DNA from: Falsiroseomonas sp050563535
Lineage (GTDB): Bacteria > Pseudomonadota > Alphaproteobacteria > Acetobacterales > Acetobacteraceae
Reading direction: 5' to 3'
NCBI RefSeq assembly: GCF_050563535.1
Contig: NZ_JBNXUO010000004.1
Location: forward strand, 124,001-188,000
DNA: 64,000 nucleotides
Positions 38,197 through 46,414 of the stretch are shown here, piece by piece. Below the pieces are notes generated by a model. It was given only the letters and a program-made list of their open reading frames with translations. It had not been told where the DNA came from and made no database searches. How positions within the stretch are numbered: position 1 is the first letter of the stretch; each line of letters begins with the position of its first letter. The position numbers were made by a program, and so were the translations under genes.

Positions 38197-38210
38197 AGGA
38201 AAACGACCCC

Positions 38211-39287
38211 ATGCGCATCCTCATCACCGGCAACATGGGCTATGTCGGCCCGGTGGTCGCGGCGCATCTGCGCGCGGCCATGCCGCAGGCCGAGCTGATC
38301 GGCTACGACACCGGCTTCTTCGCCGACTGCCTGACGACGCCGGACGGCCTGCCCGAACACCTGCTCGACGCCCAGCATTTCGGCGACATCCGCGACATCC
38401 CGGCGGCGCTGCTGGACGGGGTGGACGCGGTGGTCCACCTGGCTGCCATCTCGAACGACCCGATGGGCGTGCGCTACGAGGCGCCGACCATGGAGATCAA
38501 CGCCCGCGCGAGCATCCGGCTTGCCGCGCTGGCCCACCAGGCGGGGGTGAGGAGCTTCGTCTTCGCCTCCTCCTGCTCGATGTACGGCTTCGCCGAGGGC
38601 GGGCCGCGCAGGGAAGGCGACGCGCTGAACCCGCTGACCGCCTATGCCCGCAGCAAGGTGGCGGTGGAGGAATCGCTGCACGCCATGCAGCCGCAGGCGA
38701 TGACCGTGACCTGCCTGCGCTTCGCCACCGCCTGCGGCATGTCGCCGCGCCTCAGGCTCGACCTCGTCATGAACGATTTCGTGGCGGGCGCGGTGGCGGC
38801 GAACGACATCACCGTGCTGTCCGACGGCACGCCCTGGCGCCCGCTGATCGAGGTGCGCGACATGGCGCGCGCCATCGAATGGGCGATCGGGCGCGACGCC
38901 GGGGCGGGCGGGCGGGTCCTGTCGGTGAATGTCGGCAGCGACCGCCTGACGCTGCAGGTCCGGGACATCGCCCAGGCGGTCGCGAAGGAGGTTCCCGGCA
39001 CGCGCGTCTCCATCAACACCGAGGCGCCGCCCGACAAGCGCAGCTACCGCGTGGACTTCGCGCTGTTCCGCCAGCTCGCGCCGCACCACCAGCCCCGCAT
39101 CGGGCTGGAGGAGGCGGTGCGCGGCCTGCGGGACGGGCTGACCGCCATCGCCTTCGCCGACGGCCGCTTCCGCGAGGGGCGCTGCATCCGGCTGAAGGTG
39201 CTGGACGCGCTGGCCGCCCGCGGGCGCATCGACGCGGCGCTGCGCCGCGTGGCAGCGGCCGAACGCAAGGCCGCCGTCGCCGCCTGA
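38211..39287 (+). CDS. NAD-dependent epimerase/dehydratase
   Basis: 358-residue extended SDR. The Rossmann motif TGNMGYVG is at the N-terminus, HLAAISNDP follows, and Tyr145/Lys149 form the YxxxK pair with SSCSMYG before it. It acts on a nucleotide sugar; the sequence recalls the dTDP/CDP-sugar epimerase or ketoreductase genes that follow NovU-type methyltransferases. It could reduce or epimerise the 4-keto group after methylation. A classical CDP-glucose 4,6-dehydratase is not in the window, so either this enzyme takes that role or the dehydratase is elsewhere. The ATG at 38211 has gaagga nine bases upstream. Confidence 0.87.
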   Translation: MRILITGNMGYVGPVVAAHLRAAMPQAELIGYDTGFFADCLTTPDGLPEHLLDAQHFGDIRDIPAALLDGVDAVVHLAAISNDPMGVRYEAPTMEINARASIRLAALAHQAGVRSFVFASSCSMYGFAEGGPRREGDALNPLTAYARSKVAVEESLHAMQPQAMTVTCLRFATACGMSPRLRLDLVMNDFVAGAVAANDITVLSDGTPWRPLIEVRDMARAIEWAIGRDAGAGGRVLSVNVGSDRLTLQVRDIAQAVAKEVPGTRVSINTEAPPDKRSYRVDFALFRQLAPHHQPRIGLEEAVRGLRDGLTAIAFADGRFREGRCIRLKVLDALAARGRIDAALRRVAAAERKAAVAA

Positions 39288-39306
39288 TCCCGCCGGACCT
39301 TCCAAT

Positions 39307-39338
39307 GCGCGGCGCCCGGCTTCAGCCGGGCGCCGCGC
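39307..39338. terminator. Strong hairpin at convergent gene ends
   Basis: Perfect 14-bp stem GCGCGGCGCCCGGC (39307-39320), loop TTCA, GCCGGGCGCCGCGC (39325-39338). The loop holds the stop of paralogue B and the 3' arm lies in its last codons. It would terminate the CDP-sugar operon and act on the convergent transcript as well. Confidence 0.7.
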
Positions 39339-40254
39339 CGCCGTGCCGGCGCGACAGCCATTCCCGCAGCGCCAGCTTCCAGGCACCGCCGATGATGCGC
39401 CATTCCCGCAGCGCCGCGCGGAACTCGTCGCCCCAGTGCCAGGGCTTCACGGGATGCCACAGCGTATCCCGCCGCCGGCCGGGGCGGTACATGTGCGGCT
39501 TGGCGAAGAAGGTGCCCGGCGCCAGGTAGAACTGCAGCGCCGTGCTCGGGCTCGCGGTGTAGAAGCGCCGCCGGTTGCCCTCGGCCACGAAGGGCCCGTC
39601 CCCCCCGATATCCTCGAGCTTCATGCCCCGTGCGCGGGCCAGGCTGCTCCAGCTCGCCTCCACATGGCCGCCATAGCCGTCGCGATAGGCGGCATCCATC
39701 GCCGCGACCAGGCGAGCGCTGACGCGCCAGAGCGGCAGGAAGGCGGCGGTGGCGAAGGCCTGCGCCGCATCCCCATGCGCCCCGCCCTGCAGGGACGGCC
39801 AGCACACCCAGGCCGGGTCGTCGGCGCGTTCGCGGATGCAGGTGGTCAGCAGGTCTGCATCGCTGCCCTCGAAGGCGGCGAAGAAGCGGCCCCAGTCGCC
39901 GGTGAAGGCGACGTCGTATTCCATCACCCAGTAGCGGTCGAAGCCCGGATGGGCGAGCATCCCGTGCAGGGCGATCAGGTCGCAATGCCCGCCGCCCCAC
40001 ATCTCCCACGGGCGGCCGGTCCAGTCGGCATCCGCGGTCTTGCGGGGATAGGGCATTGCGCGCAGCTCATCCGTGCGGACCAGGTGGTGCGGCACGCGGG
40101 ACAGCCGCGCGGGCGCCGGCCTGCCGGGCGGCAGGTGGACCAGCACCCGGCATTCGAAATGCGGCGGCGCCTGGCGCGCCAGGCGGCGGAAGGCGCGCTC
40201 CAGCGCACGGTCGAGGTAGTGGGTCTGGAACAGCAGCAGCGTCCGCGCGGGCAT
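39322..40254 (-). CDS. Unrecognised surface-glycan locus protein, paralogue B
   Basis: 310 residues. Same family as the product of 34907-35932, with matching blocks in the same order: FQTHYLD, ERAFRRLA, PPHF, HLPPG, VPHHLVRT, PWEMWGGGHCDLIALH, DRYWVMEYDVAFTGDWGRF, EASWSSLARARG, IGGDGPF, LAPGTFFAKPHMYRPGRR and LWHPVKPWHWGDE. It lacks the proline-rich tail of paralogue A. The acidic EYDVAFTGDW block is a candidate catalytic or metal-binding site. A GAGGAGG ribosome site 9 bases before the ATG at 40254 fixes the start, and it follows the flippase gene by 13 bases. Function unknown, plausibly glycan modification. Confidence 0.72.
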   Translation of the reverse strand: MPARTLLLFQTHYLDRALERAFRRLARQAPPHFECRVLVHLPPGRPAPARLSRVPHHLVRTDELRAMPYPRKTADADWTGRPWEMWGGGHCDLIALHGMLAHPGFDRYWVMEYDVAFTGDWGRFFAAFEGSDADLLTTCIRERADDPAWVCWPSLQGGAHGDAAQAFATAAFLPLWRVSARLVAAMDAAYRDGYGGHVEASWSSLARARGMKLEDIGGDGPFVAEGNRRRFYTASPSTALQFYLAPGTFFAKPHMYRPGRRRDTLWHPVKPWHWGDEFRAALREWRIIGGAWKLALREWLSRRHGGAAPG

Positions 40255-40267
40255 GGCCGCGACCTCC

Positions 40268-41743
40268 TCATTCCGCAGGCAAGGCACCGGATGCGGGTCG
40301 GCGCAGCAGCGCGGGCGGGATCCGCCCGCCCAGCATCGCCCACGCCACCGCGACATAGACCGCCCCCCCGACCGTAGCGGCAAGCAGCAGCTCGCCCATC
40401 GCGTTGACGTGCACGGTCAGCTCCAGCGACACCACGGCCAGCCCCATCGCCCCCGTCGCCACCACCGCGGGCGCCAGGCGCTTCAGCAGCCAGGACAGCG
40501 GGCGGCGCACCTCCCGCAGGACCAGCCAGGTCAGGACCGGCGGCATGACCAGCGCCTGCGCCGCCCAGGAAGCCGCGACGCCGGCCGGCGTGGCCGGGCG
40601 CAGGACCAGCAGCGCCACCAGCGGCACGACGAGCGCCGCGGTGTTGATCGCGACGTTCCACCTGGGCTTGCCGCGTGCGACGAACAGGCTGACGGTATCG
40701 CCATGGACGAAGGTGAGCGTCGCCGCCAGGCCGACGATCTGCGCCGCCCGTCCCACCTCGTACCATTGCGGCCCGAGCAGCGCCTGCACCAGGTCCGGCG
40801 CCGTCAGCGCGATCCCGGCCGCCAGCGGCATCCCCAGCAGGGCCTGCAGCTGCGCCAGATCCCCGAAGGATTCGGCCAGCGCCTCGCGGTCGTGCTGCAG
40901 GGCGCAGAGCCGCGGCATGGCGATGCGCCCGGTCGCCTGCCACACCATCACCAGCGCCGCATCCAGCATGCGGAAGGCGAAGTGGCTGACCGCCAGCACC
41001 GCTTCCGTCACCATGACACCGAGCACGACGAGGAACAGGCGGTAGCGCCCGATCAGCACCGCCAGCGCCACCACCTGCGGCCCCGCGATGGGCCAGAGAT
41101 CGGCGATCGCCGCGCGGTCCAGCATCGGGCGCAGCGGCAGGCGGCCGAAGACCAGCAGCAGCAGGAAGGCGGACAGGGTCGCCACCGCCTGGCTCGCGAC
41201 CATCGCCCAGGGGCCGAAGCCGTTCGCCGCCAGGCCGAGCCCGATGCCGAGCGCGAGCGGCTGGCCCAGCAGCACCCGGCAGGCCAGCAGCGCGAATCGC
41301 TGTTCGCGCAGCACCAGCCCCGACCCCGCGCCGGAGAAGGCGGAGATCGGCAGCAGCGGGGCCAGCGCCAGGCACAGCATCATCGCCTGCGGCGCTTCCG
41401 CCGCGCCGGCCAGCCAGGGCGCGAGCACCGCCAGCAGCACGCCGGCGACCCCGCCCACGAGGACCGCCCCGGTCAGCGCGCTCGCGCCATGGCGCCGGGT
41501 CAGCCGGGGATACTGGACGAGCGAGTCGGTGAACAGCGTCGCGCCCGCGACATCGAGCAGCGTGAAGGCGGCCACCGCCACCATGCCGATGCCCGTGGCC
41601 TCCGGCCCGATCACGCGGCCGATGACGAGCATCGACACCAGCGAGAACACGGCCATGGCTGCGGTCTCGGCAAGCACCCAGCTTGGCGAGCGGGAGGCGG
41701 GCAGGCGCAATGCTAAACATCCCTTGCAGCGGCTGGGCAACAT
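40268..41743 (-). CDS. Wzx-like lipopolysaccharide/polysaccharide flippase (MOP superfamily)
   Basis: 491 residues, strongly hydrophobic, about 12 membrane-spanning segments. Features of polysaccharide-synthesis exporters: an early FSLVSMLVIGRVIGPEATGIGMVAVA segment, GLVLREQRFALLA and a mid-protein RLCALQHDREAL loop. It would flip lipid-linked oligosaccharide repeats across the inner membrane. The ATG at 41743 is used; the first 20 residues are polar and an alternative start a few codons later is possible. It lies upstream of paralogue B and is divergent from the phosphodiesterase at 41860. Confidence 0.86.
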   Translation of the reverse strand: MLPSRCKGCLALRLPASRSPSWVLAETAAMAVFSLVSMLVIGRVIGPEATGIGMVAVAAFTLLDVAGATLFTDSLVQYPRLTRRHGASALTGAVLVGGVAGVLLAVLAPWLAGAAEAPQAMMLCLALAPLLPISAFSGAGSGLVLREQRFALLACRVLLGQPLALGIGLGLAANGFGPWAMVASQAVATLSAFLLLLVFGRLPLRPMLDRAAIADLWPIAGPQVVALAVLIGRYRLFLVVLGVMVTEAVLAVSHFAFRMLDAALVMVWQATGRIAMPRLCALQHDREALAESFGDLAQLQALLGMPLAAGIALTAPDLVQALLGPQWYEVGRAAQIVGLAATLTFVHGDTVSLFVARGKPRWNVAINTAALVVPLVALLVLRPATPAGVAASWAAQALVMPPVLTWLVLREVRRPLSWLLKRLAPAVVATGAMGLAVVSLELTVHVNAMGELLLAATVGGAVYVAVAWAMLGGRIPPALLRRPASGALPAE

Positions 41744-41768
41744 GACGCATCGGCGCCGGACGGCGACT

Positions 41769-41793
41769 GACAAGCGCGTGCACGGACAAGCGC
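41769..41793. repeat. Two direct repeats GACAAGCGC, 16-base period
   Basis: GACAAGCGC at 41769-41777 and again at 41785-41793, each followed by a purine then TG. They lie in the 116-base region between the divergent flippase and phosphodiesterase genes. A period near 1.5 helical turns is possible for a regulator site; chance is not excluded. Confidence 0.3.
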
Positions 41794-41859
41794 ATGTGGT
41801 TCGCAACGGTTCCGCCGCCCATCTGGATTCCCGGCGCGGTCTTCGCCACCATCGGTGCC

Positions 41860-42639
41860 ATGCGCCATCCCACCCTGATCGCCGGCCACCGCGGCGGCCT
41901 TTTCCTCTGGCCCGAGAACAGCGCCCGCGGCTTCCGGGAAGCCGCGCGCCTGCCGATCGACCAGGCCGAATGCGACGTCCACCTCACCGCCGATGGCGGC
42001 CTGGTCGTGCACCATGACGCCACGCTCGACCGGACGACCGACGCCGCCGGCCCCGTCCGCGCCCGCCGGCTGGAGGAGTTGCGCGCGGTCCGCGTGCGCG
42101 GGACGGAGGGGGAGGCGCCGCCGACGCTGGCCGAGTATCTCGGCATCCTCGCGCCCACGCCGGTCGCGCCGAGGATCGAGATCAAGGCCGACGCGGATCG
42201 CCGGCCCTATCCCGGCATCGTGCCGGCGGTGATGGCGGCGCTGGATGCGGCGGGGCAGCGCCGGCGCGCCTGGATCATCGGCTTCCAGCGCGACACGATG
42301 GCCGAGGCCCTGGCTGCCGGCGGCCTGGCCGGGGTGTCCTGGCTGCTGGAGCTTTCCACCCTCGCCGATATCGGGGTGGAGGGGGCGATCGCGGTGGCGC
42401 GGGAATGCGGCTTCCAGGAGATCGGCCTGCACGAGCGCGCGCTGGATGGCGGGATGCTTGCGCGGTTCCGCGCCGCGGGCCTCGGCGTCAATGTCTGGGG
42501 CGCGAACCATGCGTCCGCGATCCGGCGGATGCTCGACCTCCGGGTGGACCTGCTGGCGACGGATGACCCCCCGTTGGCGATACGTCTGCGGGACGAGGCA
42601 TCTGTGTCAGCATCGATGGAACGACCGGCCACGATGTAA
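41860..42639 (+). CDS. Glycerophosphodiester phosphodiesterase
   Basis: 259 residues. Hydrolyses glycerophosphodiesters to glycerol-3-phosphate and an alcohol. GDPD signature: AGHRGG near residue 10, WPENSARGF, AECDVHLTADGGLVVHHDATLDRTTD, then EIKAD. No signal peptide, so probably cytoplasmic and involved in phospholipid turnover. The ATG at 41860 puts the HRGG motif at the normal distance; an upstream ATG at 41794 would add 22 unconvincing residues. It ends 70 bases before the transporter operon. Confidence 0.88.
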   Translation: MRHPTLIAGHRGGLFLWPENSARGFREAARLPIDQAECDVHLTADGGLVVHHDATLDRTTDAAGPVRARRLEELRAVRVRGTEGEAPPTLAEYLGILAPTPVAPRIEIKADADRRPYPGIVPAVMAALDAAGQRRRAWIIGFQRDTMAEALAAGGLAGVSWLLELSTLADIGVEGAIAVARECGFQEIGLHERALDGGMLARFRAAGLGVNVWGANHASAIRRMLDLRVDLLATDDPPLAIRLRDEASVSASMERPATM

Positions 42640-42709
42640 CGGGTTGCTGCCGGCCGCCGGGCGTGCCTAGACTTCCCGCAACAGGGAAACGGTCAAGGGG
42701 AGCGTCCGG

Positions 42710-43519
42710 GTGGCGGAAGACTCGCCCATCCTCGCGGCGGACGGCGTCAGCCTGCGCTTCGGCGGGGTGCGGGCGCTGACGGAGGTGTCCTTCGCCGTCC
42801 GCCGCGGCGAGATCTTCTCGATCATCGGCCCGAACGGCGCGGGCAAGACCTCCATGGTCAACTGCGTCTCCGGCCGCTACCGCCCGACCGAGGGGCGCAT
42901 CCTGTTCGACGGGCAGGACATCACGCGGCTCGGCCCCAACCGCCGGGCGGGGCTCGGCATCGGGCGCACCTTCCAGAACCTGGCGCTGTTCGGGCACATG
43001 AGCGTGCTCGACAACATCATGGTGGGCCGCCACCACCTGCTGAAGGCAGGCTTCCTGCGCGGCATGCTGTACTGGTTCGGCGGCGCCCAGCGCGAGGAGC
43101 TGGAGCACCGGCGCGAGGTCGAGGAGATCATCGACTTCCTGGAGATCCAGCATGTCCGCAAGGCGCAGGCCGGCACGCTGCCCTACGGGCTGCGCAAGCG
43201 GGTGGAACTGGCCCGCGCCGTCGCGCTGAAGCCGCGGCTGATCCTGCTGGACGAGCCGATGGCGGGCATGAACCTCGAGGAGAAGGAGGACATGGCCCGC
43301 TACATCCTGGACCTCAACCAGGAATGGGGCATGACGGTGCTGATGATCGAGCACGACATGGGCGTGGTGATGGACATCAGCCACCGCGTCATGGTGCTGG
43401 ATTTCGGGCGGAAGATCGCCGAGGGCCTGCCGGAGGAGGTGATGGCCCACCCGCAGGTCCGCAGCGCCTATCTGGGCGAGGCGGACGAGGCGCTGAACCC
43501 CGCGGAGATCGACGCGTGA
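42710..43519 (+). CDS. Branched-chain-type ABC transporter ATP-binding protein LivG-like
   Basis: 269 residues. Walker A GPNGAGKT at residues 40-47, the LivG-type signature LPYGLRKRVELARA, Walker B LILLDEPMAGMN, and H-loop MIEHDM. One of two ATPases of a HAAT-family importer; LivF is encoded at 48802. The start is GTG 42710, preceded by gggg about 10 bases upstream. It opens a long operon, and its stop overlaps the GTG of the CoA ligase gene (GTGA), tying transport and activation together. Confidence 0.93.
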   Translation: MAEDSPILAADGVSLRFGGVRALTEVSFAVRRGEIFSIIGPNGAGKTSMVNCVSGRYRPTEGRILFDGQDITRLGPNRRAGLGIGRTFQNLALFGHMSVLDNIMVGRHHLLKAGFLRGMLYWFGGAQREELEHRREVEEIIDFLEIQHVRKAQAGTLPYGLRKRVELARAVALKPRLILLDEPMAGMNLEEKEDMARYILDLNQEWGMTVLMIEHDMGVVMDISHRVMVLDFGRKIAEGLPEEVMAHPQVRSAYLGEADEALNPAEIDA

Positions 43520-45450
43520 CGCCCGGCGCGGACGCCCTGCCGCAGGACACGCTGCCGCGCATCCTGGCGCGCAACGCCGCCCGGCACGGGGCGGAGATCG
43601 CGCTGCGCGAGAAGCAGTTCGGCATCTGGCGCAGCTTCACCTGGGCCGAGTACCATGCGCGCACCCGGCTTTTCGCGCTCGGCCTCCGCCGGCTCGGCCT
43701 GCGGCGGGGCGAGGTGGTGGCGCTTATCGGCGACAACCGCCCCGACTGGGTGATGGGCGAGATCGCGGCCCATGCGCTGGGCTGCCGCAGCATCGGCATC
43801 TACCGCGACGCGCTCGACGACGAGGTCGCCTACCTCCTCGCCCATGCCGGCGCCACCGTCGCCTTCGCCGAGGACGAGGAGCAGGTGGACAAGCTGCTCT
43901 CCGTCTCGGATCGGCTGCCGGGGCTGCGCCACATCGTCTTCAGCGACCCGCGCGGGATGCGCAAGCTCGATGACCCGCGGCTGATCGACGCGGAGGTGCT
44001 GTGCAAGCTCGGCGCGGGCGAGGATCCGGCGGAATACGACGCGCTGCTGGCGGCGATGGACCCGGACGAGGTCGCGATCCTCTGCACCACCTCCGGCACC
44101 ACGGCGCGGCCGAAGCTCGCGATGCTGACCTCGGCGGCGCTGGTGCGGCACTGCCGGACCTACCTGAAGGCCGACCCCAAGGGGCCGCGGGACGAATACG
44201 TCTCCGTCCTGCCGCTGCCCTGGATCATGGAGCAGATCTACGTCCTCGGCTGGGGCCTGATCGCCCGCATGAAGGTCAACTTCGTGGAGGAGCCGGAGAC
44301 GATGATGGCCGACTTCCGCGAGATCGGCCCAACCTTCGTGCTGTTCGCCCCGCGCGTGTGGGAGGCGCTGGCGGCGGAGGTGCGCGCGCGGGTGATGGAT
44401 GCCTCGCCCCTCAAGCGGCGGATGTTCGACCTCGGCATGCGGCTCGGCATGGAGGCGGTGGCGAAGGGGCGGCGGTCGGCTGCGGCGGACCTGCTGCTGT
44501 TCCGCGCGCTGCGCGACCGGCTGGGCTTCACCAACCTCACCTCCGCCGCCACCGGCGGCGCCGCGCTGGGGCCGGAGACGTTCCGCTTCTTCCAGGCCAT
44601 GGGCGTGCCGCTGCGCCAGCTCTACGGCCAGACGGAGCTGCTGGGCGCCTACACCGTCCACACCGCGACGGAGGTGGACTTCGACACCGTCGGCGTGCCC
44701 TTCGACGACAGCGTGGAGATCCGCATCGACCGGCCCGACGCCAACGGCGTGGGCGAGATCGTGACGCGGCACCCTAACATGTTCTCCGGTTATCTCGGCG
44801 TGGCGGAGAACCCGGACCTGCGGGACGGCTGGCTGCACACCGGCGATGCCGGCTACTTCGGCAAGGCGGGCCACCTGGTGGTGATCGACCGGGTGAAGGA
44901 CATCGCGGAGACCTCGGGCGGGGACCGCTTCAGCCCGCAATACATCGAGAACAAGCTGAAGTTCTCGCCCTTCGTGGCGGAAGCCGTGGTGCTGGGCGCC
45001 GGCCGCCCGCACCTGGCGGCGATGATCTGCATCCGCTTCCCCATCGTCAGCAAATGGGCCGAGCGCAACCGCATCGCCTTCACCACCTACACCGACCTGT
45101 CGGCCCGCCCCCAGGTGCTCGACCTGCTGCGGGACGAGGTGGCGAAGGTCAATGCCACGCTGCCGCCCGCGCAGCGGCTGCGCGAATTCGTCCTGCTCTA
45201 CAAGGAACTCGACGCCGACGACGAGGAGCTGACGCGCACCCGCAAGGTGCGCCGCGGCGTCATCGCGCAGAAATACGGCGACATCATCGAGGCGATCTAC
45301 CGCGGCGACGACGCCATCCCGGTGGACACCACCATCGCCTTCCAGGACGGCACGAAGCAGCGCATCCGCACCGTGCTGAAGGTAGTGCGGACGCAGGCGG
45401 ACGGATCGCCCCGGGCGGGCCCCGCGCAACCCGCGCTGGCGGCGGAATAG
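43516..45450 (+). CDS. Long-chain acyl-CoA synthetase-like AMP-binding enzyme
   Basis: 644 residues, adenylate-forming enzyme of the FAA/FadD15-type long form. P-loop TSGTTARPK, adenine-binding YGQTELLGAY, GDAGYF with VIDRVKD hinge, and C-terminal TRTRKVRRGVI. It would activate a carboxylate as acyl-AMP then acyl-CoA in the cytoplasm. This subtype is commonly encoded inside LivGHMKF-like operons (for example for aromatic or branched acids), suggesting that it traps the transported substrate. GTG start at 43516 overlaps livG. The exact chain is unknown. Confidence 0.9.
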   Translation: MTPGADALPQDTLPRILARNAARHGAEIALREKQFGIWRSFTWAEYHARTRLFALGLRRLGLRRGEVVALIGDNRPDWVMGEIAAHALGCRSIGIYRDALDDEVAYLLAHAGATVAFAEDEEQVDKLLSVSDRLPGLRHIVFSDPRGMRKLDDPRLIDAEVLCKLGAGEDPAEYDALLAAMDPDEVAILCTTSGTTARPKLAMLTSAALVRHCRTYLKADPKGPRDEYVSVLPLPWIMEQIYVLGWGLIARMKVNFVEEPETMMADFREIGPTFVLFAPRVWEALAAEVRARVMDASPLKRRMFDLGMRLGMEAVAKGRRSAAADLLLFRALRDRLGFTNLTSAATGGAALGPETFRFFQAMGVPLRQLYGQTELLGAYTVHTATEVDFDTVGVPFDDSVEIRIDRPDANGVGEIVTRHPNMFSGYLGVAENPDLRDGWLHTGDAGYFGKAGHLVVIDRVKDIAETSGGDRFSPQYIENKLKFSPFVAEAVVLGAGRPHLAAMICIRFPIVSKWAERNRIAFTTYTDLSARPQVLDLLRDEVAKVNATLPPAQRLREFVLLYKELDADDEELTRTRKVRRGVIAQKYGDIIEAIYRGDDAIPVDTTIAFQDGTKQRIRTVLKVVRTQADGSPRAGPAQPALAAE

Positions 45451-45463
45451 GGAAGGGGGCGGC

Positions 45464-46357
45464 ATGGACCTCACGCTGCTGCTGCAGCTGACGCTGAACG
45501 GGCTGATCGTCGGCGCGCTCTACGGCGTCGTCGCGATGAGCTTCGTGCTGATCTACAAGGCGTCGCAGGTGGTGAACTTCGCGCAGGGCGAGTTCCTGCT
45601 GGTGGGCGCCTGGGTCTGCTGGTGGTTCCTGACCGAATGGCAGCTGCCCTTCGTCTTCGGCTTCCTGTTCACGCTGGCCTTCATGACGCTGTTCGGGCTG
45701 GTCCTTCAGGTTGTCGTGCTGCGGCCGCTGATCGGGGAGCCGGTGATCAGCGTCATCATGGCGACCATCGGGCTCGGCATCTTCTTCCAGGCGCTGATGA
45801 AGTGGATCTTCGGCGTCTTCGCCAAGCCCTTCCCGCCCATCTTCGCGACCGAGCGGGTGAGCCTGATGGGGCTGGAGGTGCAGACGGTGTACCTCCTCGC
45901 GCTCGGCATCTCGCTCGTCATCATGCTGGGCTTCGCCTGGTTCTTCACCGCCTCCAAGCACGGGCTGGCGATGCGGGCCACCGCCTTCGACCAGCAGGTG
46001 GCGCAGTCGCTCGGCGTGTCCGTGCCGAAGGTCTTCGCGATGTCCTGGGCGATCTCGGCCGTCGTCTCGGCCGTGGCGGGGGTGGTGGTGGGGGTGGTGA
46101 ACGGCGTCTCCTCGGCGCTGTCCTTCTACGGCATCAAGGTGTTCCCGGCGGTGATCCTGGGCGGGCTCGATAGCGTGCTCGGCGCCGTGCTGGGCGGGCT
46201 GATCGTGGGCGTGCTGGAGAACTGGGCCCACTACCTCGACAGCCAGTGGCTGAACTGGGGCAACATGTTCCAGATCGCGCCCTTCTACGCGCTGGTGCTG
46301 ATCCTGCTGATCAAGCCCTACGGCCTGTTCGGCACCAAGAATATCGAGCGCGTCTGA
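45464..46357 (+). CDS. Branched-chain-type ABC transporter permease LivH-like
   Basis: 297 residues, about 8 membrane segments. LivH-type features: LNGLIVGALYGVVAMSFVLIYKA, VNFAQGEFLLVGA at about residues 37-49, RATAFDQQVAQSLGV (the cytoplasmic EAA-like loop) and the final GLFGTKNIERV. Forms the inner-membrane pore with LivM. The ATG at 45464 has aagggg seven to eight bases upstream. Confidence 0.93.
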   Translation: MDLTLLLQLTLNGLIVGALYGVVAMSFVLIYKASQVVNFAQGEFLLVGAWVCWWFLTEWQLPFVFGFLFTLAFMTLFGLVLQVVVLRPLIGEPVISVIMATIGLGIFFQALMKWIFGVFAKPFPPIFATERVSLMGLEVQTVYLLALGISLVIMLGFAWFFTASKHGLAMRATAFDQQVAQSLGVSVPKVFAMSWAISAVVSAVAGVVVGVVNGVSSALSFYGIKVFPAVILGGLDSVLGAVLGGLIVGVLENWAHYLDSQWLNWGNMFQIAPFYALVLILLIKPYGLFGTKNIERV

Positions 46358-46409
46358 TGGACGCGACGAACACCGGGCGCCTCCGATGAACGCGATGAAA
46401 ACCGGGTGC
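46356..46409 (+). repeat. Imperfect tandem repeat of 25 bases between livH and livM genes
   Basis: Unit 1 at 46356-46380 and unit 2 at 46385-46409 agree at 21 of 25 positions (GATGRACGCGAYGAAMACCGGGYGC), separated by CTCC. A third start-like CTGATGGCGACG follows and is the livM start region. The repeat creates several ATGs in a row and probably arose by local duplication around the intergenic start site. Confidence 0.6.
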
Positions 46410-46414
46410 GCCTG

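Noticed and set aside
42673..42688. Small hairpin TTCCC-GCAACA-GGGAA before livG
   Set aside because: Only a 5-bp stem in a 70-base gap; too weak to call a terminator or operator.
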